The notes: a model not told the origin generated them from the letters alone. Positions 1 through 10,238 are shown, counted from the stretch's first letter. The stretch is 64,000 nucleotides of DNA from Clostridiaceae bacterium (GCA_012838315.1 DUPM01000088.1:84234-148233); one strand, 5' to 3'. Numbers and translations are program-made.

Positions 1-721
1 CTTCCACAACACCCAGTGGTTCGACAAAAATGGTCTGTCCGCTCGAAGACATATCATGTACAATTCCGGGAATCTCAGACCGTCTCTCGGATTTCACGGG
101 CACCACATAGCGATCATTTCGAATGGTCACCAACTGTTCCTGTAAAGCCTCGGGGTGATTTCTGATGATTTTCTCCAATAACTGGCGAATGTGACTTTGA
201 GCCGTACGGATGTGTCGTCTCAAATCATATAAGGTATCACTGGCGCGATCATTCATCTCCTCCGGGGTGTTAATGCAAAAGGAAATATCCTTCTCTGCTA
301 CCATATCTGATTTAAGTGACGCAAAATAGTCAGCAAACACACCCTCTTTGAGATGTGTCTCTTTTGCCAATCGTTCCAGCCGATTCACTGCTCTGAAAAA
401 CGATGCAACATCAAGCAATTCTTGCATGGACAAAACACCGCCGTTTAAGGCGTACGATACAGAAGAAGTAATATCCGAAATGCCCGAAAACGATATGGAT
501 CCTTCACTTTGAATATACTGAAATGCCTCATCGGTTCGATTTAAATCGCTTTTCACACGATCGAAATCCGAACTTGGAAATAAGTCACGACATACACTCT
601 TTCCAAAGGGCGTCTTGGCATTTGCCAAGAGTTTTTCTCGAATCTTATCAAATTCTAATGTCGATAATGGGCGACCCTTAATACGAGACGCCTCGAAATT
701 TTTTTCAAAAGTCGTATACAT
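1..721 (-). CDS. mutS2: Endonuclease MutS2, N-terminal part (gene runs off the left edge)
   Basis: About 240 N-terminal residues are visible; the rest lies beyond base 1, so the gene is partial only because of the window edge. The protein begins MYTTFEKNFEASRIKGRPLS and continues with TLEFDKIREKLL, the usual opening of MutS2. It then has the long helical clamp segment and a block containing VPVKSE and IPGIVHDMSSSGQTIFVEP, which is characteristic of MutS2 just before its ATPase domain. Members of the family bind branched DNA or collided ribosomes; the ATPase, Smr and KOW parts cannot be judged here. It is transcribed leftward, 50 bases after pgsA begins the same-strand run. The family is assigned from recognised motifs, not from a search. 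Confidence 0.88.
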   Translation of the reverse strand, partial: MYTTFEKNFEASRIKGRPLSTLEFDKIREKLLANAKTPFGKSVCRDLFPSSDFDRVKSDLNRTDEAFQYIQSEGSISFSGISDITSSVSYALNGGVLSMQELLDVASFFRAVNRLERLAKETHLKEGVFADYFASLKSDMVAEKDISFCINTPEEMNDRASDTLYDLRRHIRTAQSHIRQLLEKIIRNHPEALQEQLVTIRNDRYVVPVKSERRSEIPGIVHDMSSSGQTIFVEPLGVVE

Positions 722-771
722 AATTCTCCCAGTTTACTAATAACGGTTGTTGAACAGCTTATGAACAGCAC

Positions 772-1389
772 TTAACTGATGTTCTGGCCTGAGGATACAT
801 CCTCAGGATTATCTTCGTTCATCTCATTAAACTTGACGATTGCGTTCATCGCATAACGAACTGTCGAAAAGGTTGCCATCAGAACAGGTGGGATAAATAT
901 GAAATGCGCATAATACAAAGTATCTTTGGTAAGGAAAAACAGCGAAGCAAGTGCCATGACAAAAAGGACGGTTGAGGCCTTTCCATACCATTTCGCCATT
1001 ACGACAAGCTTCATCTGTTGTAATACAAACGCCCCGCCAAGAATCATAACAATCTCTTTAACAAGAATAAACATGACTACCCAGAGCGGAATGCGACCAA
1101 TCAGCAACATCATAAACGCCGTTGTAAATTGAAAAAGCTTGTCCACAAAAGGATCGTATATTTTCCCAAACTCAGAAACCATGTCATACTTGCGAGCAAT
1201 ATAGCCGTCAGCCAGATCAGTCAACCAGATCGCAACAAAAAATACAAAAGCGACTGTTGCGCTCAATTCCTCATGTTCTTGACCTTGCCTCATTCGAAAA
1301 ATAAAAATAGCCATAACAGGAATAGCCAGTAGCCGTATTGTCGTGAGTATATTCGGGATGGTCCATTCAAGTTTAAGTTTTGTTTTCAT
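772..1389 (-). CDS. pgsA: CDP-diacylglycerol--glycerol-3-phosphate 3-phosphatidyltransferase
   Basis: This 205-residue membrane protein has the full CDP-alcohol phosphotransferase signature near residue 60: DLADGYIAR, eight residues, G, three residues, D, three residues, D (ending PFVDK). Several hydrophobic segments fit a PgsA in the cytoplasmic membrane. The family transfers phosphatidate from CDP-diacylglycerol to glycerol-3-phosphate, the committed step to phosphatidylglycerol and cardiolipin. It follows pfkA by 8 bases on the same strand and is probably cotranscribed. Closely related family members make other lipids, but this short form with LTTIRLL at the N-terminus is typical of PgsA. 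It is the host's ordinary CDP-alcohol enzyme and is clearly different from the one in the island at 29.8-30.4 kb. Confidence 0.9.
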   Translation of the reverse strand: MKTKLKLEWTIPNILTTIRLLAIPVMAIFIFRMRQGQEHEELSATVAFVFFVAIWLTDLADGYIARKYDMVSEFGKIYDPFVDKLFQFTTAFMMLLIGRIPLWVVMFILVKEIVMILGGAFVLQQMKLVVMAKWYGKASTVLFVMALASLFFLTKDTLYYAHFIFIPPVLMATFSTVRYAMNAIVKFNEMNEDNPEDVSSGQNIS

Positions 1390-1397
1390 TCGATCTC

Positions 1398-2456
1398 CTA
1401 TTTGAGAAGGCGTGAACGTTGCAAATCAATCTCAGGGATGGTCTTTTCCATCTGAAGACCCTCCTCAACATCAACATCCGCGATTGCGCCCTGTTTGAGT
1501 ACGATAATTCGATTAAGTAACCCTTGAGAGATACACTCTACAGCATGAATACCCATCAAACTTGCCATTGTACGATCTCTCAGTGTCGGACTCCCGCCTC
1601 GCTGCAGGTGTCCAAGAATTGTAGGCCGCGACTCAATACCCGTCGCCTTCTCTATCTGTTCTGCAATATCTGTCGCCTTTGCTGCGCCCTCCGCAACGAT
1701 GACGACATAGTGGCGTTTCCCCATGTTTCGTCCGTCTAAAATAGTCCGAATAACATCGCGATCGAGGTCGTATTTGTGTTCAGGAATCAAAACCACTTCT
1801 GCACCGGTCGCGATGCCGACATTCAAAGCGATATATCCGGCATGACGTCCCATCACTTCAATGACACTGCACCGCTCGTGTGAAGAAGCTGTATCTCTTA
1901 ACTTATCAATTGCCTCCATCGCCGTGTTCATCGCGGTATCATAACCAATCGTATATTCTGTTGAAGCGATATCGTTATCAATCGTACCCGGAAGGCAAAT
2001 CACCGGCAACCCAATGCGCGCCAAGTCCCTAGCAGCTTTAAACGAACCATCTCCACCAATGACAACCAACGCTTCAACCCCGAATACATTACACATTTTT
2101 GCGCCTTTAACAACGCCCTCCGGAGTCTCGAAAGTCTTGGAGCGCGCGGTCATTAAAAACGTCCCGCCACGTTGCAATGTCTCGGATACCTGACGGGTCG
2201 TGATTTCATCAAACTCGCCTTTCCAGAGACCGTGAAAACCTCGTGTTATCCCGAATACGCGAATCCCGTTATTGATTCCCGCACGAACAACTGCACGAAT
2301 TGTCGCATTCATTCCCGGCGCGTCACCGCCACTGGTCAACACACCGATGCTTCTCACTCTCGGCCGTTGATCGTCCGGAATGTTCGCATAATTAATCGCA
2401 CGTAAATTCTTAAGATCTGGCAAATTGTCGATTGAATATTTTTCTGTTTCCGTCAT
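1398..2456 (-). CDS. pfkA: ATP-dependent 6-phosphofructokinase
   Basis: The protein phosphorylates fructose-6-phosphate in glycolysis. Visible motifs are LTSGGDAPGMNA, IGGDGSFKAA, PGTIDNDI, MGRHAGYIAL and LGHLQRGGSP. The glycine in GGDGS is the residue typical of ATP-using enzymes; pyrophosphate-using forms carry aspartate there. I start at base 2456 (352 residues, beginning MTETEKYS) because a strong AAGGAGATATTTATG precedes it; a longer reading frame exists but has no ribosome-binding site. The first about 35 residues extend beyond the usual PfkA N-terminus. dnaE lies 145 bases upstream; a TATAAT-like box at 2549-2554 could be its own promoter, but no good -35 box is seen. Confidence 0.95.
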   Translation of the reverse strand: MTETEKYSIDNLPDLKNLRAINYANIPDDQRPRVRSIGVLTSGGDAPGMNATIRAVVRAGINNGIRVFGITRGFHGLWKGEFDEITTRQVSETLQRGGTFLMTARSKTFETPEGVVKGAKMCNVFGVEALVVIGGDGSFKAARDLARIGLPVICLPGTIDNDIASTEYTIGYDTAMNTAMEAIDKLRDTASSHERCSVIEVMGRHAGYIALNVGIATGAEVVLIPEHKYDLDRDVIRTILDGRNMGKRHYVVIVAEGAAKATDIAEQIEKATGIESRPTILGHLQRGGSPTLRDRTMASLMGIHAVECISQGLLNRIIVLKQGAIADVDVEEGLQMEKTIPEIDLQRSRLLK

Positions 2457-2600
2457 AAATATCTCCTTATTATCTATATCCATATATTTACTGCGCAGCC
2501 ATTTCGGCCACGTCATATATTTGTCCGTTCGAAATTGAGTTTCACTTCATTATACATAGAGTTGTGAAAAAGAAAAAGCGAAGATATGCGCGACTCAAAT

Positions 2601-5600
2601 TTACAACAGCGCGACATTATCCTCTCCGACGCGACGAGCTATTTCTTCGAGCAAGTCATCAGACATATCTACCCAGTAATCTTGTGACAAACGTATCTGC
2701 TTCTTTTCCTTGTGAAAATAGACGATGACTGGTGTGCTTCCCGAAAAATATGAAAACAATGCCAAAAGTCTTCGATATGCAGCATCATCGGAGTGACCCG
2801 TATAGCGAATCGCTAGCTTTGAAACCACGTTCTTATGTTCGATTGTATCAGGGAGTTCTGTTTCAACCCCCTCGTATTTGCGATTCGTCTCATCCGCAAT
2901 CACATCTTCAACTAATTGATGCGTCATATCGGTCTGATGATTGTTAGAGACAGACTCAGGATAGAACCTCCCTGAAGAATCGGACTCAGAATCTCGCTCC
3001 ATGCCCGGCACTTCGTTTTCAGCTGATCTCGATGACGCAGAAAGCTCCGGTTCGTCCGGATTCAGAACTTCTATGCGCTCTGCTATCAATTTCGGTGGTT
3101 CATCCTCTCGAATGCTGGCCAAGCCGGTCACACGCAAAACCTGATTCTCGGCTACCAACGCACCAAATTGCTTAAATGTATGTGGAAAAACGATGACTTC
3201 AAAGCTCCCGACCATGTCCTCCATATTCAAAAAAGCCATCATCTCCTGCTTTTTGGTCAGCTTTGTGCTCTTACTCATGACCAATCCGGCCATAACTAAA
3301 CGCTCGCGATCCCGGAGTATTCGCTTCGCTCCAGCCTCACATGGCTCATCTGTTGTACAAAAAAGTGCGGCGTTGGCTGTGGTCGAACGCCTAATACTTT
3401 CCGCATATGCCTCAAGCGGATGGCCGGATACATAAATGCCGAGCACTTCTTTTTCCTTAGCAAGACGATCAGACATATCGAATTCATCGACATTCGGATA
3501 TATGGGCTCCGCTTCGGTATCATCCGTTGCCGACTCACCCATTGAAAACAGCGACATTTGACCATCCATAGTTTTCTTTTTAGCACTCTGAAGCTGTGCA
3601 ATAAATGGCTCCATCGCCGCAAGCATCGCAGCGCGAGATATCCCGAACCCATCCAAGGCACAAGAATAAATGAGACTCTCAACCACTTTTTTATTGATGT
3701 CAATGGCATCAATACGGCGTAAAAACTGTCCAAAAGACTCATATTGGCCATTTTCAGACCGTTCGGAGATCAGGCGTTCTATTGCAGCAAATCCGACATT
3801 CTTAATGGCCGAAAGCCCCATTCGGATTTTCTGATCTCCTCGGGTCGTAAACTTCGCCATACTCTGATTAATATCCGGTGGCAACACGTCGATCCCCATT
3901 TTTTTGCAACAACCAATATACCAGGCCGCCTGTGTCAAATTGCCTCGATAACTGTTGAGCATGGCGGACATGAATTCCGTTGGATAGTAGTATTTTAAAT
4001 ATGCCGTATAATAGCCAATTGTCGCATACACAGCCGCATGTGATTTGTTGAATGCATAGCCCGCGAAGTGTGTCACATCCTCAAAGATTTTCGCCGCGAT
4101 TTTTTCTGAAACACCTCGCTTCACAGCGCCGTCGACAGTACGACCGAGTTCGTCTAACCCGCCATGAATAAATAAAGTGCGATACTTCTCCATGATGGAA
4201 GCTTTCTTCTTGGACATCGCGCGGCGAATATTGTCGGATTGACCCATCGAAAATCCAGCCAAATCACGAACGATCTGCATCACTTGTTCTTGATAGACCA
4301 TGCATCCGTATGTGACATCCAGAATAGGCTCCAGCATCGGGTGATCGTAATGAATGGTCTTCGGATCCTTCTTTGCACTAACATATCGCGGTATTTGATC
4401 CATCGGTCCCGGTCGATAAAGCGATATGCCGGCAATGATGTCCTCAAGAGAAGATGGTTGAAGATCCATCATAAAAGAGGTCATCCCGGCGCTCTCGAGT
4501 TGGAATACGCCTTCAGTGTCCCCTTTGGCAATCAAAGAGAAAACCTCCGGATCATCTATTGGAAGCGTTTCAAATTCGATACGAACGCCATGGTTTTCAA
4601 AAACTGCATCCGCTGTATCTCGCATCACGGTCAGCGTTCGAAGTCCTAAAAAGTCAAATTTTAAGAGACCGATTTCTTCAACATTACCTTTTGCAAACTG
4701 TACGACGATATTATCGTCATTTTTGGAAAGCGGGGCAAGTTCTGTGAGCGGTACGCCGGAAATAATAACACCAGCGGCGTGCGTTGACGCGTGTCTGGCC
4801 ATACCTTCAAACTTCATTGCCGTGTCGAGCACTTGCTTAGCCATCTCATCCTGCCGATACTCTTTTTCGAGGTCCGGAGATACTTGAAGCGCTTTCTGAA
4901 TCGTAATGCCGAGTGTGCTCGGTATGAGCTTTGCAAGTCGATCCGCTTGAGAGTATGGCACGTCAAGAGCTCTCGCAACATCGCGAACACATGCTCGAGC
5001 AGCCAACGTTCCGAACGTCACCACCTGTGCAACACGATCAGAGCCGTATTTTTGCGTGACATAGTCAATCACCTCTTGACGGCGCTCATAACAAAAATCG
5101 ATATCAAAGTCCGGCATGCTCACGCGCTCGCTATTGAGAAATCTTTCAAAAATCAGTCCATAGCGTATTGGATCGATATCCGTGATACCGAGCACATATG
5201 CCGCCAATGACCCCGCACCCGAGCCGCGTCCGGGTCCAACCATGATTCCATTGTCTCTGGCAAAGCGAATAAAATCCCAAACAATTAAGTAGTAGTCGGT
5301 ATAGCCCATCTTGTCGACTACAGAAAGTTCGTAATCAAGCCGCTCGTAGTAGATGTTCTTTTGGCTGTTGGGCCAACGCTCAGCCCCCAATGTTCGGAAT
5401 CGCTTTTCTAAGCCGGAAACGCATAAATCCTTCAGATATTCCAAATGATTGGCATACGACTCCGGCACATCAAACGAAGGCAAATGAATCTTCCCAAAAA
5501 CATATTGTGCTTGGCATCGATTGGCGATATCCACTGTATTATCAATCGCTGATGTCACCTCACCGAAAAAAGCGCGCATTTCCGATTCTGATTTGACGTA

Positions 5601-6344
5601 GAAATCCTCCGTCGGCATTCGCATTCGATCTGTGTCAGTCAAGCGCTTACCGGTTTGCATGCAAAGGAGTACATCATGTGCCTTGGCATCTTCTTTTTCG
5701 AGGTAATGACAATCATTTGTTGCCACCAAAGGAATCCCTGTCTCGTTGGACATGCGAATCAGTAGTTGATTGACCTTTGCCTGTTCCGGAATTGAGTTGG
5801 ACTGAATCTCAAGATAGTAATTCCCGCGACCGAAGATCTGATCATATTTTAAAGCGGTCGCCACGGCTTGGTCATAAGAATGGTCGAGAATATCACGCGC
5901 AACGTGGCCTGCGAGACACGCTGACAAAGCGATCAAGCCTTCTGAATGTTCAGCTAGCAACTCCAAATCTACTCTGGGTTTGTAATAAAATCCGTCTATA
6001 AAGCCCTTGGACACCAAGCGGTTAAGATTGATTAAGCCGATCTGATCTTTGGCCAGCAACACCAAGTGATGCGCATCCTTATCCGCAGCTCCTTCTTTGA
6101 AAAACCGCGAACGTGGCGCCACGTAACACTCGCATCCAATGATTGGATGGATGCCTTCGTCGCGCATGATTCTGAAAAAATCTACGGCACCGTACATGAC
6201 ACCATGATCCGTAATAGCGCACGCGTTCTGCCCCAGAGCCTTCAAACGCTTTGCTAATTCGCGAATTCGAATCGCGCCGTCGAGTAAGCTATATTCTGTG
6301 TGAAGATGAAGATGCACGAAACCTGAAATATTGTCGCTACTCAC
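2601..6344 (-). CDS. dnaE: DNA polymerase III alpha subunit (DnaE type)
   Basis: This 1247-residue replicative polymerase opens with a PHP domain (HLHLHTEYSLLDGAIR) that keeps its histidines. Next come the palm (GPGRGSGAGS; catalytic acids in PDFDIDFCYERR), the fingers, the helix-hairpin-helix region and an OB fold (MAGLVMSKSTKLTKKQ...FEVIVFP). Between the OB fold and the C-terminal domain is a low-complexity acidic stretch at about residues 1095-1170, which is not common to all DnaE proteins. It is DnaE rather than PolC, because PolC carries an inserted exonuclease. It follows uvrB by 16 bases and precedes pfkA, an arrangement seen in other Firmicutes. Confidence 0.96.
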   Translation of the reverse strand: MSSDNISGFVHLHLHTEYSLLDGAIRIRELAKRLKALGQNACAITDHGVMYGAVDFFRIMRDEGIHPIIGCECYVAPRSRFFKEGAADKDAHHLVLLAKDQIGLINLNRLVSKGFIDGFYYKPRVDLELLAEHSEGLIALSACLAGHVARDILDHSYDQAVATALKYDQIFGRGNYYLEIQSNSIPEQAKVNQLLIRMSNETGIPLVATNDCHYLEKEDAKAHDVLLCMQTGKRLTDTDRMRMPTEDFYVKSESEMRAFFGEVTSAIDNTVDIANRCQAQYVFGKIHLPSFDVPESYANHLEYLKDLCVSGLEKRFRTLGAERWPNSQKNIYYERLDYELSVVDKMGYTDYYLIVWDFIRFARDNGIMVGPGRGSGAGSLAAYVLGITDIDPIRYGLIFERFLNSERVSMPDFDIDFCYERRQEVIDYVTQKYGSDRVAQVVTFGTLAARACVRDVARALDVPYSQADRLAKLIPSTLGITIQKALQVSPDLEKEYRQDEMAKQVLDTAMKFEGMARHASTHAAGVIISGVPLTELAPLSKNDDNIVVQFAKGNVEEIGLLKFDFLGLRTLTVMRDTADAVFENHGVRIEFETLPIDDPEVFSLIAKGDTEGVFQLESAGMTSFMMDLQPSSLEDIIAGISLYRPGPMDQIPRYVSAKKDPKTIHYDHPMLEPILDVTYGCMVYQEQVMQIVRDLAGFSMGQSDNIRRAMSKKKASIMEKYRTLFIHGGLDELGRTVDGAVKRGVSEKIAAKIFEDVTHFAGYAFNKSHAAVYATIGYYTAYLKYYYPTEFMSAMLNSYRGNLTQAAWYIGCCKKMGIDVLPPDINQSMAKFTTRGDQKIRMGLSAIKNVGFAAIERLISERSENGQYESFGQFLRRIDAIDINKKVVESLIYSCALDGFGISRAAMLAAMEPFIAQLQSAKKKTMDGQMSLFSMGESATDDTEAEPIYPNVDEFDMSDRLAKEKEVLGIYVSGHPLEAYAESIRRSTTANAALFCTTDEPCEAGAKRILRDRERLVMAGLVMSKSTKLTKKQEMMAFLNMEDMVGSFEVIVFPHTFKQFGALVAENQVLRVTGLASIREDEPPKLIAERIEVLNPDEPELSASSRSAENEVPGMERDSESDSSGRFYPESVSNNHQTDMTHQLVEDVIADETNRKYEGVETELPDTIEHKNVVSKLAIRYTGHSDDAAYRRLLALFSYFSGSTPVIVYFHKEKKQIRLSQDYWVDMSDDLLEEIARRVGEDNVALL

Positions 6345-6360
6345 GATATTCTCCCAACAA

Positions 6361-8409
6361 TTACTTGATTCGTCCTTTTACGATAATCAGCAAATCCCTC
6401 AAACGCGCCGCTTGCTCAAAATCCAGCTCTTTTGCTGCCGCCTTCATTTCTCGTTCGAGTCTGACAGCAAGAACCTTGAGCTCCGGAACAGTTAAAGAAG
6501 TTGTCTTGTCCGAAATCAACGGCTCAATCGCCGCCTCGGACAGATTTTCTTCTTGGCTGATCTCCTCAATGGTATCCAAAACGTTATGAACATTCTTAAT
6601 GATACTGCGCGGCGTAATATTGTTCTCCTTATTATATGCGATTTGAAGCTCTCGGCGGCGGTTCGTCTCAGAAATTGCATCAAACATCGAATCCGTCACC
6701 TGATCAGCGTAAAGAATTACTCGACCGTTCACATTTCTCGCAGCACGCCCGATAATCTGTATCAGCGATCGCGCCGATCTCAAAAAACCTTCCTTATCGG
6801 CATCAAGAATCATGATCAGAGACACTTCAGGCAAGTCCAGTCCTTCTCTCAATAGATTGATTCCGACAAGCACGTCGAAAGCACCACGCCGTAAATCCCT
6901 CAAGAGCTTCATTCGCTCGACCATTTCTACATCGGAATGAAGGTACTTGACCCGAATATTCTCACCCGCGAGAAAACTCGTCAAATCCTCCGCCATTTTC
7001 TTGGTCAGTGTTAAGACCAGACTGCGTTCACCCTTCTGAGTATTTAGTCGAATTTCAGAAAGTATATCATCAATCTGACCTTCGACCGGCCGAATATAGA
7101 CTTCGGGATCCACAAGCCCAGTCGGTCGAATAATTTGCTCTACGACTTGTTTGCTGTGGTTCGATTCGTAAGTCGATGGCGTAGCAGAGACGAAAATCGC
7201 CTGCCCCATCCGCTCCTCAAATTCTTCAAACCGAAGCGGTCGATTGTCGAATGCGGACGGCAAACGAAAACCATAATCGACAAGAGAGGATTTGCGCGAA
7301 CGATCACCATTAAACATCGCACCAACTTGCGGTATCGTCACATGCGATTCGTCGATAAACAGCAGATAATCATCCGGGAAAAAGTCCATAAGTGTAAACG
7401 GTGCCGAGCCAGGCTCTCTTTGCGATAAATGTCTGGAGTAGTTCTCAATGCCTTTGCAAAAACCGGTCTCACGAAGAAGTTCCAAGTCATATCTGGTCCT
7501 TTGTTCCAGTCGATATGCCTCAATCTGCTTTCCCTGTGCTTTGAGTTCATCCACACGAACTTCAAGCTCCTGCTCGATCGTCTCGAGTGCCTTTTTCAGT
7601 TTTTCATCATTGGTTGCATAATGCGATGCGGGGAAGATAGAAGCATAGTTTCTCGAAAAACGGATTTTCCCGGTAATGCGGTCAACCTCAGTGATCTTCT
7701 CAATCTCATCACCAAAAAAACTAACCCGAGTCAGTAACTCCTCCGAAGATGGTGGATATATGTCCAGTGTATCGCCTCTGACTCGAAAAGTACCGCGCGT
7801 CAACTCAAAATCATTTCGAATGTACCGAATAGATACCAGTTCTCGCATGACTTGCTCACGCGTCTTACGCATACCCGGCCGTAAACTAACCATGAGTGAT
7901 TTGTAATCCTCCGGATCTCCTAACCCATAAATACAAGAAACGGACGCGACGACAATAACATCCTTGCGTTCAAGTAGCGAAGACGTTGCGCTGTGCCGCA
8001 TGCGATCAATCTCATCGTTGATTGACGAATCCTTTTCTATATATGTATCCGAAGCCGCGATGTATGCTTCAGGCTGATAATAATCATAGTAACTGACAAA
8101 GAATTCTACCGCATTATTCGGAAACATCGCACGAAATTCAGCGCAAAGTTGCGCCGCCAGAGTCTTGTTGTGAGCGATGACCAGCGCCGGACGTTGTGTC
8201 CGGGCAATGATGTTGGCCATAGTGAATGTCTTTCCCGACCCCGTGACGCCGAGAAGTGTCTGAGCGGGCAATTGACTCTCGAGTCCATGAACCAATTGAT
8301 CAATTGCGACCGGCTGATCTCCGGTCGGCACCATATCCGCCTCAATCTTGAACGGTGCAAACATTTCGTCTGGGAAATAGTCTTTATTTCGAAGTGTATT
8401 CTTGACCAA
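6361..8409 (-). CDS. uvrB: Excinuclease ABC subunit B
   Basis: UvrB is the damage-verifying helicase-like subunit of nucleotide excision repair. Visible features are Walker [13 protein letters not shown], the beta-hairpin region [14 protein letters not shown]-like [15 protein letters not shown] and a C-terminal UVR motif ([15 protein letters not shown]) that contacts UvrC. I start at a TTG at 8407-8409, because AGAGGTGG stands six bases upstream; the later ATG at 8364 has no convincing ribosome-binding site and an earlier ATG at 8442 lacks one too. A LexA-type box covers the promoter, so the gene should be SOS-induced. uvrA and uvrC are not in the window. It is followed by dnaE. Confidence 0.95.
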   Translation of the reverse strand: MVKNTLRNKDYFPDEMFAPFKIEADMVPTGDQPVAIDQLVHGLESQLPAQTLLGVTGSGKTFTMANIIARTQRPALVIAHNKTLAAQLCAEFRAMFPNNAVEFFVSYYDYYQPEAYIAASDTYIEKDSSINDEIDRMRHSATSSLLERKDVIVVASVSCIYGLGDPEDYKSLMVSLRPGMRKTREQVMRELVSIRYIRNDFELTRGTFRVRGDTLDIYPPSSEELLTRVSFFGDEIEKITEVDRITGKIRFSRNYASIFPASHYATNDEKLKKALETIEQELEVRVDELKAQGKQIEAYRLEQRTRYDLELLRETGFCKGIENYSRHLSQREPGSAPFTLMDFFPDDYLLFIDESHVTIPQVGAMFNGDRSRKSSLVDYGFRLPSAFDNRPLRFEEFEERMGQAIFVSATPSTYESNHSKQVVEQIIRPTGLVDPEVYIRPVEGQIDDILSEIRLNTQKGERSLVLTLTKKMAEDLTSFLAGENIRVKYLHSDVEMVERMKLLRDLRRGAFDVLVGINLLREGLDLPEVSLIMILDADKEGFLRSARSLIQIIGRAARNVNGRVILYADQVTDSMFDAISETNRRRELQIAYNKENNITPRSIIKNVHNVLDTIEEISQEENLSEAAIEPLISDKTTSLTVPELKVLAVRLEREMKAAAKELDFEQAARLRDLLIIVKGRIK

Positions 8410-8482
8410 AATAAACCACCTCTTTATATCAAAATCTAACAAAAATACGCATCAACGCGGCGTTGACTCCTCACCGTTTTTC

Positions 8483-8511
8483 AGAGTAACATGACAAGAA
8501 CAATTGTTCAA
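8483..8511 (-). promoter_or_regulatory. uvrB promoter
   Basis: On the minus strand TTGAAC (8506-8511), a 17-base spacer and TACTCT (8483-8488) form a sigma-70/A-type promoter with an extended TGT before the -10 box. Its -35 box overlaps the LexA-type palindrome at 8498-8509. Transcription would start about 70 bases upstream of the uvrB start codon. Confidence 0.75.
8498..8509. promoter_or_regulatory. LexA (DinR) SOS box of uvrB
   Basis: GAACAATTGTTC is a perfect palindrome of the GAAC-N4-GTTC form bound by LexA in Gram-positive bacteria. It lies across the -35 box and spacer of the uvrB promoter, where a bound repressor would block RNA polymerase. The site is seen directly; regulation by LexA is inferred from the known consensus. 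Confidence 0.82.
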
Positions 8512-8730
8512 CAAATGAGAAATCAGAATTTTTCGATATGATCCTTCTTGCTCTGAGGGTCGTGCGGCCAATGCCGTCAATTAAATATATTGTGATTTAG
8601 CATAGTTTTTGACGCAAAGCGACTTATGTTAATGTATATTTATCAAAATTACTATGGATTTTTGAATTATGTGTCCGAAACGATTCATATCGTATTATAA
8701 TGTCAAGGAAATAGGTTAGGAGGCTTCATT

Positions 8731-9801
8731 ATGTTCCCATCGATTGATATCAAGAAAACATCTTCACCACGCAGCAAGCCGATTCCGGGGCAGCCCTTGC
8801 CTTTCGGACAATTCTTTACCGATCACATGTTCGTCATGGACTATGTAGATGGTCAAGGTTGGATTAATCCCAGGATTGAGCCATACGGCCCAATCGCTAT
8901 TGAGCCCACGGCCATGGTTTTCCATTATGGGCAGGCCGTTTTCGAAGGGCTTAAGGCTTATCGTTGCAAAGATGGAAGCATTAACTTGTTTCGTCCGCAA
9001 CTCAACTTTGAGCGCATGAATGAGTCTGACAATCGTCTGGTCATCCCCCATTTGGATCCTGATTTTTGTGTGCATGCGACAAAAACCTTAGTCGATCTCG
9101 ATAAAGAATGGATTCCGACCGGTGACGGCGAATCTATGTATATTCGCCCTTTTGTTTTTGCAACTGACCCTTATCTCGGTGTCAGACCGTCTTCGACTTA
9201 CAAATTCATGATTCTTCTTTCTCCATCCGGTGCATATTATCCGCAGGGCATCGATCCTGTAAAGATTTATGTCGAAGAGAATTTTGTTCGTGCCGTCAGA
9301 GGCGGTACCGGTTTTACGAAGTGTGCCGGCAATTATGCCGCTAGCTTGATTGCGCAAGACAAGGCGCACCGTAGTGGTTATGTTCAAGTACTGTGGCTTG
9401 ATGGCATTGAGCAAAAGTATATTGAAGAGGTCGGCTCAATGAATATGTTTTTTGTCATCGATGGCGTTTTAGTCACTCCGGTTCTCAACGGTAGCATCCT
9501 TCCCGGCATCACTCGACGTTCCTGCATCGAACTGGCTAAATCCCTAGGCATGGAAGTTCAGGAAAGACTGATTTCCATCGATGAAATTATTACTGCAGGA
9601 CGTGAAAAGCGCTTAACTGAGGCCTTTGGAACCGGAACCGCAGCCGTTATTTCTCCGGTCGGCGAACTCAAGTACAAAGATAATGAAATTATCATCAACG
9701 ACAACAAGATTGGTCCTATTGCCAAGATGGTATATGACACAATCACCGGGGTTCAAAGCGGCAGAATTGAAGATCAATACGGTTGGGTAACCAAAGTCTA
9801 A
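8731..9801 (+). CDS. ilvE: Branched-chain amino acid aminotransferase
   Basis: This 356-residue fold-type IV PLP enzyme carries out the last step of leucine, isoleucine and valine synthesis. The motifs HYGQAVFEGLKAYR, KCAGNYAASL (PLP lysine) and EAFGTGTAAVISPV mark the BCAT II group. A good TAGGAGG ribosome-binding site precedes the ATG. The gene stands alone, 27 kb from the leu-ilv operon at 36-42.5 kb, to which it is functionally linked. The 290-base upstream region has a TATAAT at 8696-8701 without a clear -35 box; I looked for a T-box leader and saw none. An intrinsic terminator follows. Confidence 0.95.
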   Translation: MFPSIDIKKTSSPRSKPIPGQPLPFGQFFTDHMFVMDYVDGQGWINPRIEPYGPIAIEPTAMVFHYGQAVFEGLKAYRCKDGSINLFRPQLNFERMNESDNRLVIPHLDPDFCVHATKTLVDLDKEWIPTGDGESMYIRPFVFATDPYLGVRPSSTYKFMILLSPSGAYYPQGIDPVKIYVEENFVRAVRGGTGFTKCAGNYAASLIAQDKAHRSGYVQVLWLDGIEQKYIEEVGSMNMFFVIDGVLVTPVLNGSILPGITRRSCIELAKSLGMEVQERLISIDEIITAGREKRLTEAFGTGTAAVISPVGELKYKDNEIIINDNKIGPIAKMVYDTITGVQSGRIEDQYGWVTKV

Positions 9802-9827
9802 TATTGCTTTTTTCGAACTCGACTCAT

Positions 9828-9880
9828 ATAGGTTGTCTCAATAGGCTTATACAAAGCAAATTGAGGCGGCCTATTTTTTT
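9828..9880 (+). terminator. Intrinsic terminator after ilvE
   Basis: An ATAGG...CTCAAT arm (9828-9842) pairs with ATTGAGGCGGCCTAT (9860-9873 region) through a 15-pair stem that uses several G-U pairs, and is followed by a run of seven T. It ends ilvE and isolates the small regulator gene downstream. Confidence 0.75.
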
Positions 9881-9906
9881 GATAGTATTTTTCATGATTT
9901 ATTCGT

Positions 9907-9934
9907 TATAATAAATATGAATTTGATTCATATT
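9907..9934 (+). promoter_or_regulatory. -10 box and palindromic operator before the small XRE gene
   Basis: TATAAT at 9907-9912 is followed at once by a perfect palindrome, AATATGAAT-TTG-ATTCATATT (9914-9934), which ends 11 bases before the ATG of the XRE gene. Its position suggests autorepression by that protein; this is inference. Confidence 0.6.
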
Positions 9935-9945
9935 CCGGAGATTTT

Positions 9946-10134
9946 ATGAACGCCTTTAAATATTATCGGAAAAAATGCGGATTGAGCCAGCATGAGGTCG
10001 CTTTAAGTCTCGGCCTTGATCAAACGACCATCTCGACTTGGGAAAAGGGGAAAAAAATGCCTCGAGCTACTCGCATGCCATCTATCGCCACTCTATTTCA
10101 TTGCAGTATCGATGATCTTTATAAAAACTACTAA
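9946..10134 (+). CDS. Small XRE-family helix-turn-helix regulator
   Basis: The 62-residue protein is a bare Cro/C1-type DNA-binding domain: KYYRKKCGLSQHEVALSLGL is the helix-turn-helix start and TTISTWEKGKKMPR the recognition helix and wing, ending SIDDLYKNY. There is no effector domain. A CCGGAGATTTT ribosome-binding site precedes the ATG. The upstream palindrome at 9914-9934 is a plausible operator for self-control. The RDD membrane protein gene begins 160 bases downstream with its own promoter, so a shared function is not shown. Such single-domain regulators occur both as housekeeping and as phage remnants; no other phage gene is nearby. Confidence 0.8.
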   Translation: MNAFKYYRKKCGLSQHEVALSLGLDQTTISTWEKGKKMPRATRMPSIATLFHCSIDDLYKNY

Positions 10135-10209
10135 ATGGATAGCAATCACGACGATACGCCTTGCCTATTCCAACATGAGCATCCCATCGTCTTCATATCT
10201 TGAATATAT

Positions 10210-10238
10210 TTGACGAAAAAAACCGCAAGTGATACGAT
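10210..10238 (+). promoter_or_regulatory. Promoter of the RDD-protein gene
   Basis: TTGACG (10210-10215), a 17-base spacer and TACGAT (10233-10238) make a near-consensus promoter. The transcript would have an untranslated leader of about 50 bases ending in a TCGGAGG ribosome-binding site. Confidence 0.65.
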
